A DNA stretch of 64,000 nt from Diplosphaera chodatii (Eukaryota; Chlorophyta; Trebouxiophyceae; Prasiolales; Stichococcaceae), in contig JAALGY010000030.1 in assembly GCA_032358165.1 (NCBI GenBank), positions 248,001 to 312,000 of the forward strand, given 5' to 3'. How positions within the stretch are numbered: position 1 is the first letter of the stretch; each line of letters begins with the position of its first letter. Below are positions 13,245 to 24,192 of the stretch, piece by piece. The position numbers and the translations under genes were made by a program. The notes under the pieces were generated by a model, which ran no database searches, was not told where the DNA came from, and saw only the letters and a program-made list of their open reading frames with translations.

Positions 13245-15862
13245 ATGGCAGCGGGGCCGTTCTACTGCGCGGACGGGCACGAAGACGTGCTGCGGGCTGT
13301 GTTTGAGCGCGTGGGCGACGCGGAGTACAGGTGCGCCCCGTCCGCTGGTCGGCACCTGTTGCGTTTGCCGATCTGCCACTCGTGCCCGCCTCGAGCGCGC
13401 AGGCTTTGCACCAATGAAGCCACGCCCCCAGCAATGGCCCAGCAACAGGCAAAACGTCACGATCAGGGGCTGACAGTGCCCTGCTTGCATGCACTGGTCC
13501 AACAATTGCGCCGGATAAGCGTCTCAAGATACTTTAGGGCTGGCCATGGAAGCTACCCTGCTGTTGCTGGTGCCAGCTGCAGCGCTAGAGGCCTTCCAGC
13601 AACGATACGTGCGCAGCAGCTGTGTGAGCAGCCGGTTTGGAGCGTTGGAAGCTGTGTGCGGGCCGTTCCCAAATCTTGCACAGTGCACCTCGAGTGGTGC
13701 AGACCAGGGGTGCAAGCCAGAGTTGCGCAGCGGGACGGCGTTCCCCCGTACTTGTAACACCTGGCTGACGTCGTCTCGCCTGTCGTCACGACCCCGCGTG
13801 CAGGCTATCTGTAATAGTCCAGGTTGCCAGGCGTAGCATGCAGCTCTGGGCTGCTATGAGGCAGCTTCTGCTGTTTTGTTTAAACAGAAGGATCTGCTCC
13901 CATGATGCACTCGAGCTGCGCACCTGTGCATCGCAGGCGTCGCGTGCTGCCGCTGGTGTGCAAGCCGTGGGCGGCCGCATGCCAGGGACCGGGGCCGCTG
14001 TGGCGGTCGATCACCATTGATGCGGATGCGCACGCTGCGGCCAATGCAGGGCGCCGCCTCCGCTGGGCCCAGGTATCGAGTTAGATCGACCGATCTCCAG
14101 TGTGTGCTGTGCTGCAGCGTCCTGTGCAGCCAAAAACCCTGTGCAGCAGTGAGCAATCCATGGTAACGGGGGTTGAGACCTCAATCCTCTGTTGCACCTT
14201 CAGGCACGCAAGTGGGTGGCGCAGCGGGCGGCCGGCCTGCAGGAGCTGGCGCTTCGGCCGCGGCACGCGCCGTCCGCGGGCGCCATCGCACCGCTGTGGC
14301 CCCGCCTCGCGGGCAGCCTGAGGGCGCTGGACCTCAGCCTTGAGCGCGAGCTGCCAGACTGCAAGCCGCAGGTGGGTCGCCGATATTGTTTACTTTCTCG
14401 CTGCAAAAAAAGGTCTGCTGCGGTTCACTTGTCAGCTCCGGTGCACAAGGCTGTCTCAGGCAGACCACTGCGTGCTGACTTGGTCCGCTTGGTGATGCGC
14501 AGGATGATTTGGCGGGGCTGAGCAGCCTGACGGCGCTGGAGTCGCTGCGGCTGACGGGGCCCTCAACGCCGCCGTGCCGCGTGTCGGCGGGGCTGGCTGC
14601 GGGCTTGGCGCCCCTTGTGCAGCTGCAGGTCCGCATGCACTTGACACCTGCTGATGCTGTCTTTGCTCCTGAGTGCTGTGTGATCTGCCCCCTTGCTCGA
14701 CACAGTGCTCATGCACCACGCTGCCACGCGCAGGAGCTGAGCCTGAAGCTGCAGGCGTGTCCCTTTACCATGCTGCGGCCTGACCTGCCTGGGGTGCTGC
14801 TGGGTGCGCTTGTCAACCTGCGCGTGTTGGACCTGGACCTCGCCAGCTTCGCGCCCCCTGTGCCGCCCCCAGCAGAGGGTGCGCGCCCACCAGCCTGTTT
14901 TGGCTTACTGCAGCTTCAACGCTGTGCTTTGCATGCTGCAACATACCCAGGGGCATGATGCCCCTGCAGTGCATGCCATAATGCTCGGCAGGCATGCTGG
15001 ATCAGAGTGCGATGTTGTCTTGTGGGCAATGGCAGCTGCCTCACTGGAACAAGCTTCACATGACAGGTGAGGAGGGGGATGCGGTGCCAGCGTCTCCTGC
15101 GACGCACGCTGCTGGTGGCAACATGCTGCCCGCCTGCATCACGCGCCTCACCAAGCTGCAGGAGCTGCGGCTGGCTGGCGACTGGCGCCGCCCCAAGGTG
15201 CTTGACCACCATGCTGCATGCACTACATCTGCTGCACTTGTCATCACTTCAGGTGTGCATGGTCCTGTGCTGTGCCAGGCCTGCGGCTCAACTGTCAGCG
15301 CCCTATCAACAGGTGGTGCTGCCAGAGGGCTTTGGTGCGCTGCCTGCGCTGCGGAAGGTGCAGCTGGCCACCCTGTACCTCGGTCGCGAGGGCGCGTCCC
15401 CCTCGGGGTACACGCCGCCTCCGCAGCCGGCGCCCAAGCCCCTTGCGCATCTGTCGCTGCTGGACTGCACCGGCGACTTCCCCTTTGGCTCTGGCATGGA
15501 CGGCTTGCGCACCCTGTGAGTTCCCATCCCCCGTTTTGTCTGCCTGAATCTTGCTCGCCGTCACAGGTCAGTTTGTGACAGCAGGGCAGGCTGGGAGGCC
15601 ACTTATCACGGTCTGCTTGCATGTGTTGGTGCCCAGGGGATTACATCACCCGTTCTCACCTCATCGTGCACACTGCAGGCGGCTGGAGGCGTGTGACGAG
15701 ATGCACATGGCGGCGTCAGCGCAGCAGTCGCTGCGCGATGCGCGCCGCCTGGATGCGAGTGTTGTCATAAGCGATGCCACCCTGGAGCACCTGCCGGCCT
15801 TCCTGGATGGGTTGCCCAGCAGCGTGCACCTGTCGGCGAAGCCACGCCCCACCCAGGAGTGA
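13245..15862 (+). CDS. F-box / leucine-rich-repeat protein
   Basis: Probable substrate-recognition subunit of an SCF ubiquitin ligase. Eight exons join in phase: 13245-13330, 13937-14072, 14204-14371, 14503-14628, 14734-14878, 15091-15197, 15313-15515, 15679-15862, for 384 residues. The F-box is split by the first intron: exon 1 gives HEDVLRAVFERVGDAEYR and exon 2 continues RRVLPLVCKPW, followed by the usual PLWRSITIDA strand. The rest carries irregular leucine-rich repeats such as LRALDLSLERELPDCK, LTALESLRLTG, LVNLRVLDLDLASF, LTKLQELRLAGDW, LPALRKVQLATL and GLRTLRLEACDEM. The start ATG at 13245 is the first in-frame Met just before the F-box. The target protein cannot be inferred. The acceptor at 15091 was chosen because it alone keeps the repeat frame. 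Confidence 0.85.
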
Positions 15863-16584
15863 GCGGCCTGCCGCCCTGCCCACAGCGGCCGCGATTGCGC
15901 ACAGCGCTCAACGTGTGATGATCAAACTGAGAGGTGATGAGACCCCTACAATTTTGGCGTGGAGAGAGCGGCCCTCCGGCATCAAAAGTTTATGTCAGGA
16001 GCGGAGTACGATGATGAGACACCTGTCTACCTGTGGCGAGAGAGACTTGGGAACTGTGTGCACTACAGCGCAGTGCTTTGTGAGCAGCAGTCTGACGTCA
16101 GCAGAGCGTGAGATGCGGTCTCTGCATGTCTCCGGTGGCATGTGTGTATCAGCTGTGTCTCGAGGTTCCCTGCAGATGTGTGAGCTGCCGACGATCTTGC
16201 TGTGCTGGTTGTGCATTGCTCGCAACCGCAGTCCGCCGTGGCTTGCGAAGCAGCCCCTGACAGCAACCATTTTGGTGTCCTGTACTTGACGATGATGTAA
16301 AACTAGCAGCGGCGTATGTCCACCTTCCCGATGTCTTGCTGACAACAGCGTAGCAATCAACAGGTCTCGATGAGAGCATGCACCCCTCTCGATTTGGATA
16401 CTGCAGTCTGCAGCCACTAAGCCTCCCAATCTAACGCTCTACTCTGTCAGACCTAACCTTCCCTGCATCTTCCCTGTCCGCGGCACCGCCAGCAGGATTT
16501 GTCATTGCGCACGTGACCGCGCGCCCTTTCCTGAATGGCCGCGCAGGCCGCATTTTGCACATCACTTCACGTTGTGAGGTCACC
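15863..16584. other. Intergenic region, F-box 3' end to ClpD start
   Basis: About 720 nt containing the F-box gene 3' region and the ClpD promoter/5' region. A TGTAA at 16296-16300 matches the polyadenylation signal used by many green algae (established for Chlamydomonas), but it is about 435 nt past the stop and unproven. A second possible ATG for ClpD lies at 16535 in another frame. Nothing else is recognisable. Confidence 0.4.
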
Positions 16585-19500
16585 ATGTTGCCTCCAAGAT
16601 GTAACGCAAGGCCGAGGGACGCTCCTTGCAGCCCCGCAGTCAATCTCAGCCAGGCTGGTTTCGCGCGAGCGAGGGTTGCAGCGCAACACTCGACACCGGC
16701 TCGTCTGCATGCACCATCGCGCGTCCTTGAGCGACAATATCGTCTGCAATATGGCTTCACGACGGGCACCAGGCTGCGAGCGGCTGGCCACGCCACATCC
16801 CGCCGGACTGTTGACAACACGACCGTGCAGGCGGTGTTTGAAAAGGTTGGTTCCCATCCTCACTGCCACGACTGCAAAGCGTTGCAAGTTCATCCCGATA
16901 ACACTGCGTACCCTGACAACAAGAGCTGGAGCCTGCCTCTCACGGCAGGCCTTGTCAGCACATGTCCGATCGCTGATGGGACGCTGCCAGTTGCCATGCG
17001 CTGTGGCACTGTTTCAACCCGCTAAGTAACATGATGGATCTGAACGTTGTTACCATCATACGAGACATCATACAGCATCACATGTGCTGCTGGCCCATAG
17101 CTGACCCCGCGGTCTGCTGCGTGTGCGCAGTTCACAGAGCGCGCCATCAAGACGGTGATGCTGGCGCAGCTGGAAGCCAAGGCCTTCGAGGCGCAGGAGG
17201 TGCGTGAAACGTTTGCTCATGAGTCGAAGTACTGCAAGAGCCCTTCGCTTGCCGCCAGCATGATCCCGCAAAGCATGCGCTATGGCCAGGTTGGTTAATA
17301 CATATGCGTCCGGACCCCACAGGTTGGTACGGAGCACGTGCTGCTGGGGCTTGTGATGGAGGCCACCGCAGCGGCGATGCGGCGAGCCAAGGCAGCGGCG
17401 CAGTCAGCACCGCCGCAGGCATCGGCAGCCAGCCCCGACACCAGCTACCTGGGGCTCGGCATCACACAGGAAGCCGCGCACGCTGCCAATGCCTGGGTAC
17501 AACGAGTGCCGAGTCGTAGAACTGGCATCCACCTGCTCGCGTTGAAAGCAGTCAGGCTGTGCGTCAAGCGTCCCACGGCTGCATCATACAGTTGTCCACG
17601 TCTGATAGGTAGTCATACATTGCCGCTGGTCTTTGCGCCAGGTGTGCGGGCGGCGGCGGCGTGCCAGCCGGGGCAAAGGCCCCCGCACCCCGGAGCTCGT
17701 GTTCAGCACCACAGCCAAGCGCGCCTTCGAGGCAGCTGTCCAGGTTTGTGCGCCTTGAAACCTCGACAGCACAGGAGGCGCAGACATGAACAATGCCACA
17801 CCACGCAAAGCGGTGGTCATGCCCGGGACGCTGCTGCAGCTAGCTGCTTGCTGCGCCGAGGTCCGCGGCTGAGAGGGGCTGAGTCGCTGCGCTGCAGGAG
17901 GCGGCCCGGCTGCGGATGGAGTTCGTGGGACCCGAGCACCTGGCGATCGCGATCCTGTCGATCGGCGAGTGCGGCGCCCTGCGCGTCTTGGCACGGTGGG
18001 GCTGCACTGATTGACCATTGCCTTTGAGCAAGGGACATCGGTCATGACTGGGTCAGTCACCTGGCAAGACTGTCAACGTAAACGTTGCCGATGTTCGGCA
18101 GGCTGGGCATCGACCCAGAGGTGATAAAGGCGGTGGCGCTGCGGCAGCTGCGGCGCGACCAGGAGGCCTCCGGCGAGCGGAGGCCACCCCGCAGCACCGG
18201 CAGCGCAGGCAGCGGCGGCGGCGGCGCGGCGGCGAGGCGGGAGCCAGCAGCGGCGGCAGCAGGCGGCGCTGCTTCAGGCCAGCGCAGAAGCAGCGGCAGC
18301 GGCGGCAAGGGCGGCAAGGGCAGCGGCCGCATGCTCGCGCAGTTCTGCCGGGACCTGTGCGCAGAGGCGCGCTCCGGCCGATTGGACCCCGTGAGCAGCC
18401 CCACACCTGTCTCAGCGCCAGCTGCCTCTGGCACACGCATGCCGCATGATCTATTGCATGCCCGTGACGCTTCCTGCATACCCGTTTCATGCACACACAC
18501 CCAAAAGGTGTGTCTGTTCATGCCGAGCACCCTGCCCCGGGGCGCAGGTGGTGGGGCGGGATGCGGAGGTGCAGCGGGTGGTGCAGGTGCTGGGGCGCAG
18601 GGCCAAGAGCAGCGCGGTGCTGCTGGGGGAGCCGGGCGTGGGCAAGACCGCCGTGGCGGAGGGCGTCGCCGCCGCCATCGCCTCGGGCGCGCTGCCCGAC
18701 GGCTCGCCGCTGCCCCGCTACCTGGTGCGCCCGCCCTTCAAAACGTACCTCTTCACACTTTTGCGGTCAAGCGGCAACCGAGACAGTGTTCCCAGTCCAA
18801 CTGACCACCCAACCATGGTCCACACTGCTGCGCTTCTGTCAGATGTGTCCGACCATTTTGCAGCTTGCAGGTCTGCCTGTCACCTGTCAGACTGGTTGCA
18901 CCCTGCCTGCCTGCCTGCCCGCCTCAGCACCCTCGGATGACAAGCTGCTGACCGCCTTGAGCGCTGACCTTCCGATCGCTGATTGGAAGGCGGGGCGGCG
19001 GGTGATGATGCTGGATGTGGCGCTGCTGGTGGCGGGCGCCCGGGAACGCGGCGAGCTGGAGTCTCGGGTGACCGGCCTGCTGGCGGACGCGGCTGCCGCG
19101 GGCGACGTCATCCTGATGTGAGCACGCTGCTGAGCTGGCTCCATCTGAGTGTGCACCCTGGTATAGCTGCGCCTCAGCTTCCACCAAGCTGTTGTTGCTG
19201 GCGTGGCTGACATGCAGCATGCCTAAAACACGCAAAAGCAGTGCAAGCACGGTGTCGAATAGCTGATGCTCCCATGATGCAGCCGTCCAGCCATGCACTG
19301 CAGGATCGACGAGGTTCACACACTAGTGGGAGGTGGCCAGTCGACTCGCGGCGCCGGCGCGGGGATGGACATCGCCAATATGCTGAAGCCGCCGCTGGCG
19401 CGGGGGGCGCTGCAGTGCATCGCCGCCACCACACTGGGTACACTCGTGACCTTGTGACCTCCTGCTGATCATCTGTGACAACGCTAAAGCCAGCCCATGA

Positions 19501-22500
19501 GTGCAGATTGAATTGTCAACATCGTGCGTAAATTGTGCATGCGTGCCAAAGCGAGACAACTCATGTGCCTGACAACAGACGACTACCGGAAGTACTTCGA
19601 GGCGGACGCCGCGCTGTCGCGCCGCTTCCAGCCGGTCATGGTGGACGCACCCTCGCCTGAGCTCGCCCGCCGCATGCTGGAGGTATATATTGTGCTGTTC
19701 TGTGGCAGCATTCATCTGTTGTCGTATGTATGCATGCAGCAGCAGGGACTTCGAAACTGTGTGCTCTCGGCTGGTCGTCCGGCAGAAGGTCACATTCCAA
19801 ATCGCTGCAGGGGCTGCGGGAGGCGTATGAGCGGCACCACAGGTGCGTGTACGAGCCGGCGGCGCTGGACGCAGCGGTGCAGCTGTCGGCGCGCTACATC
19901 GCCGACCGCCAGCTGCCCGACAAGGTGGGGGCCGCCATGTGCATGTGCCGCCGCCGCTGGCCCCTGGGGCACGAAGCGGCGTGGAGCTGCTCTGCACCCC
20001 GGCGCCCCCACTCGGGCTGTGCTGCTGGACCTGCACCACAGACATGTCGTGCTGGCTTGGCCGGACAAGATGGACGCCTGGAAGCTGCCACGCAGGCGAT
20101 CGATGTGCTGGATGAGGCGGGGTCGCGGGCACGCATCGCGGCATACCTGGGGCGCGCCGCCGCCGACAGCAGCGGGCGGCCCGGCGGCGCGGGGCCCTGG
20201 GCGGAGCTGCAGGACGTGCTGGCCGCCAAGGCGGAGGCGGCGCAGGTGCCGCTCCCCACGCTGCTGCAGCCAGAGGCCCTGTAGGCCCTGCTGCCTGCAT
20301 GCCCGAGTGGCGACGGCGGCACTCGCTGTGAACGCGAAATTGTTTACCTGCGATGCGGGGCGTTGCATACACCGGTCCGCGCTTGCACCCACACCTCCCT
20401 CGTGTACCAAGTGGGCCTGCGCGCGGCTTACTGCAGGAGGGGCGCTTCGAGGAGGCGGCGCTGCTGCGGGCGCGGCAGGTGGAGCTGGTGGAGGCGCTCA
20501 CCGCCGCGGTGGACGCTGGGCCCCGCCTGCCCCGGGTGCGGCGCACACCCCGCCACGCCCCGCTCCACACCTGACACAGCAGCTTGCTCCCAACAGCGCG
20601 CATGCGCAGCTGCCTCGGCACCTGGCGATCGACGACGCCTGCAGGAGCACGCCCGTGTCGCCGGCGGCAGGGGCGCCCTGCCATGCGCGGTCTGCCCAAA
20701 ACCCGTTTGTATCGTATCGGGCGGTGAGAGCGCCCTGACCCGCGCAGGTCAGCGCGGCGGACGTGGCGGCGGTGGTGGCCGCGTGGACGCACATTCCGGT
20801 GGATGCGCTGGCGGCCGCTGACGCCGTGCGCCTGCAGCGACTGCCGGAGGCGCTGGCGGTGGGTGTACTACCAGAGGGTTGCATGATGTGCTCTGCAGGG
20901 GAAGCAGTGCCAAGGCGGCAACAACTGCCACCGAACATGAGCAGTGGTGCACATGCTCTGGCTGAGGCTAAAAAGTCGCCAGGTATCAGAGCTGGTCGAT
21001 GGGGTGCAAACTGAGTTTCCGTTTTATGAATCGAGCAGCTTGAGCCTGGGGGCCGGGCGTGCTCATCAGCGCCTGGACCACTGACCCTGGGCATGAACGC
21101 TGCTGCCACAGGGCCGGGTCGCAGGGCAGGCGGAAGCAGTGTCAGCAGCGGCGCGGGCGCTGCAGCGCGCCGGAGCCGGGCTGCGGGATGGCCGCCGCCC
21201 CGTGGCGGCGCTGCTGTTCTGCGGACCGACCGGCGTCGGCAAAACCCACCTTGCAAAGGTGCTCTTGCGTGCAGGCCTACTTGAGGTGCCCCTCATCCGC
21301 ATCACGCTGCCAACGTGCCGCATGACTTGTGTTGCTGTGCTGCATGTGCTCGAGGCTGCAGTGCAACGACAAGCATTCCCCAGCGGGGCCCTTCAGCCTC
21401 AGGCAGCATGATGCGGCCTACAAACGCACATGCACCTGCTGCCCTGACAGATGGTGGCGGAGCAGTTCTGCGGCACGGCCGACGCCATCACCCGCGTCGA
21501 CTGCAGCGAGCTCATGGAGCGCCACGCCATCAGCAAGCTCATCGGCTCGCCGCCAGGCGCGCTCAGCTGCAGGATCTGGGCTCACTGCCGCGGTCCCAGT
21601 CACCCTGCATGCACGCCTTTGCAGCGCCCGCAGCACGCTGCCCCGTGCATCACCAGTGGCTACAGCAGCCACAAGTCAGATGACGTCCATTTCCCACGGG
21701 CAGGGTTCATGGGCTACGGGGAGGCGGCCGGCCTGACGGAGGCGGTGCGGCGGCGGCCTGCGGGCGTGGTGCTGTTCGACGAGGTGGAAAAGGTGCGGAT
21801 ACCCAGCCCCCGAGGGCTGCCACGGCCCACAAGAGCAGCCTGGTCACGACACCCAAGCAGTCTCTTTCAGCAGCGCTGAAAATGCCCGAGGACTGACAGC
21901 AGGGCTCAGCAGCGGGTGCCTGGATGCCCGCAGGCGCACCCGGACGTGCTGAACGTGCTGCTGCAGATCCTGGAGGACGGCCGCCTGACCGACAGCAAGG
22001 TGCTGCTGCAGCTGACCCAGCCTCGTGCACGCAAGCGATGGAACTCCTGACACTGCAAGCGCAGGGGTGTGCTGCAGCAAGCGCCCGCCCAAGATCATTC
22101 CACATTAATACAGTCTCAACTGGACTGCGCTGTGCAGGGTCGCGTCGTGTCCTTCCGGCACTCGCTGGTGGTCATGACCAGCAACATCGGCTCGGCGGCC
22201 ATCGCCGGCAGCGCGGGCACCATCGGCTTCCAGCTGGACGCTGACGAGGCAGATGCAGCGGAGACGGCGTACGGCCGGATCAGGGAGCGCGTCACGTCGG
22301 AGCTCAAGGTGCCGCATCATGGTTGTCTGACTTGCCGGCGAGCGGCAACTCTCGATGCCTCACAAGCACACGAGCTTTGCGCCAGTCTGAAACGCCCCTG
22401 GGTGTCTTAGGTGAACAGCTCCCTGAACGCCGAGACCTCACTTGTGCGCTTGTGGCATTAGTACTGTGGCAGCCTGCAGGCCTTCTTCAGGCCGGAGCTG

Positions 22501-23414
22501 CTCAACCGGCTGGACGAGGTGGTGTGCTTCCGCCCCCTGGACGCCGCCGCGGTGTGTGCGGTGACGCGGCTGCTGGCCGCCGAGACCGCCGCCCGGCTGC
22601 TGGAGCGGCAGATCCGGCTGGACGTCGCACCGGATCTGATCAGCCACATCGCCTCCACCGGCTTCGACCAGGTGCTGATGACACCCGCAGGTGCACTTCT
22701 ACATCGAGGAGGTCTGAGCTGCTGCTGATGAGGTCGTGCACGCTTGGCAGCATGTCACGCAATCATGCCTTGTTTTTTGGCACATGCTCGTGTGCTGCCT
22801 CCAGGGCCCTGAACCTTGGACACTGGTGTGATACACAGGACTATGGGGCGCGGCCGCTGCGGCGGGCGGTGGCGGGGAGCCTGGAGGACGCGCTGGCGGA
22901 TGCGCTGCTGCGGGGCACGCTGCAGCCGGGCGACAGCCTGCTGGCCAAGCTGTCGGCGGCGGCGGCTGCTGCCGCCGCCGCGGGGCGCGCCCCCTTGACG
23001 GGCCCCGCAGCCGTGCGCACCCTGACAACTGCCCCTGCGTCAGCTCAGCTCAGCTTGTTGCTTGACGGCTGTTGTGTGTCCAAGTCAGGCGGTTGCACTG
23101 GTGTGCACTTCACCTGCAATGCAGCATCCGCAGAGCGATGCTGCATCGCGTGGCCTGCTCCACCAGTGCAACTCATAGCTGGTTTGGGGCCTGCTCCCCG
23201 TGCCGAAACTCTTCACCACCTCGGGCGCCTTGTCGAGCGGGGCACCAGGCGTCCACCTGCTGTGGCGCAGGTGGCGCTGCGCATCCGGCGTGGCGGCTAC
23301 ACCGACGAAAGCAACCGCACGGCAGGCCGCGTGCTGTCCAACGTGTCGGCGGCTGGCGGCCTGCTGGGCACTGCAGCGCGGCAGCGGAAAAGCAGCACCA
23401 TACCCGCGGTGTGA
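16585..23414 (+). CDS. CLPD: Clp ATPase, ClpD/ERD1 type (plastid Hsp100)
   Basis: AAA+ unfoldase that feeds substrates to the stromal ClpP protease. Exons: 16585-16845, 17131-17199, 17323-17496, 17642-17743, 17898-17995, 18102-18390, 18548-18724, 18990-19117, 19304-19437, 19579-19682, 19811-19924, 20096-20245, 20437-20535, 20748-20858, 21112-21258, 21451-21556, 21704-21792, 21934-21999, 22138-22308, 22480-22671, 22839 onward. It has an Arg/Ala-rich putative transit peptide, then two Clp_N repeats ([35 protein letters not shown]). D1 has Walker A GEPGVGKT (18626-18649), Walker [12 protein letters not shown] and arginine finger SRRFQP; a short UVR-like segment ([17 protein letters not shown]) follows. 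D2 has Walker A GPTGVGKT (21223-21246), VVLFDEVEK and [15 protein letters not shown] is the ClpP-docking loop, excluding ClpB. The D1 pore segment [13 protein letters not shown] is the ClpD form. The open frame runs to 23414, well past the usual ClpC/D end, so the last exon or stop is uncertain. Confidence 0.88.
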
Positions 23415-24192
23415 ACCAAGGTCGCAGGCAGCAGGCGGCTGTGCACGGGGCAGCATGCAGCCGACAGCTGCTGACTTCTACATAGAGTAGTGACTTCATG
23501 GCAGGAGCAGGTGCAGAAGACTTTCAGCTTGTACAAACAAGGATGCAGGGCTTAGCGGTACTGATCTGCACCAGTTTGAGCTTCATGTGTACATGAGGGT
23601 AGGACCCGGCCTGGCATCAGCATGCCAGCGGACCCACGTGCTTTGTGTCAATCGTTGTACACCAGGTTTCGGCATGCGCTAAGGAGGTGGTTTCGGAGGT
23701 CAGAAGGACTGTTGATGCTTTCAGTGGTGGTTAGTGTGAGGGCTTACAGGTGATCAGTTCTTGGCGTTCCTCTGTTGCGGGAGATAAGTTGTGCTGGCAT
23801 GGGCAGGATGAACAGCTAGGTGGCTGGGTAGGTTGTGGTGTATGTGTAGTTTGTCGGTGCGGAATTGTGATGGTACGATACTGCCAGCCACTTGTATGTT
23901 ACAAAGTACTTGTTTGTGCCAGGCATGTTCGACGGACGTCGTGTCATTGCCAAGGCCTGATGATACCTATCTGTGCAGGACAGATCCTTTACCTACAGCC
24001 TGCGCAAGCAGCCACTCTACGGAGTTTGGCGCGATACCACACTGACAAAGCTTTGCCGATTTGTGGTCCTTCCAGTCCAAGCTACCCGGTGCCAGAACTA
24101 TGTCTAGAACAATGCTAAGCAAACATGAAGTCAGTGCTCCAGATACCACTCTTCTGGTCCACCCGTGCAGCATCGGCGTCGCCGGTTGTGCT
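23415..24192. other. Convergent intergenic region, ClpD / bestrophin 3' ends
   Basis: About 780 nt of lower-GC, GT-rich sequence between two converging genes. Short open frames are not supported by any recognisable protein. I see no RNA gene or repeat. Confidence 0.5.

Noticed and set aside
16535..17029. Alternative ClpD first exon (MAAQAAFCTSLHVV...)
   Set aside because: It looks like a transit peptide but is out of frame with the FTERAIK exon; the frame starting at 16585 joins in phase. It could still be used if an extra small intron exists.
19323..20792. 489-codon minus-strand open frame
   Set aside because: It runs antisense to several ClpD exons and their introns, has no family features, and reflects high GC content lacking stop codons.
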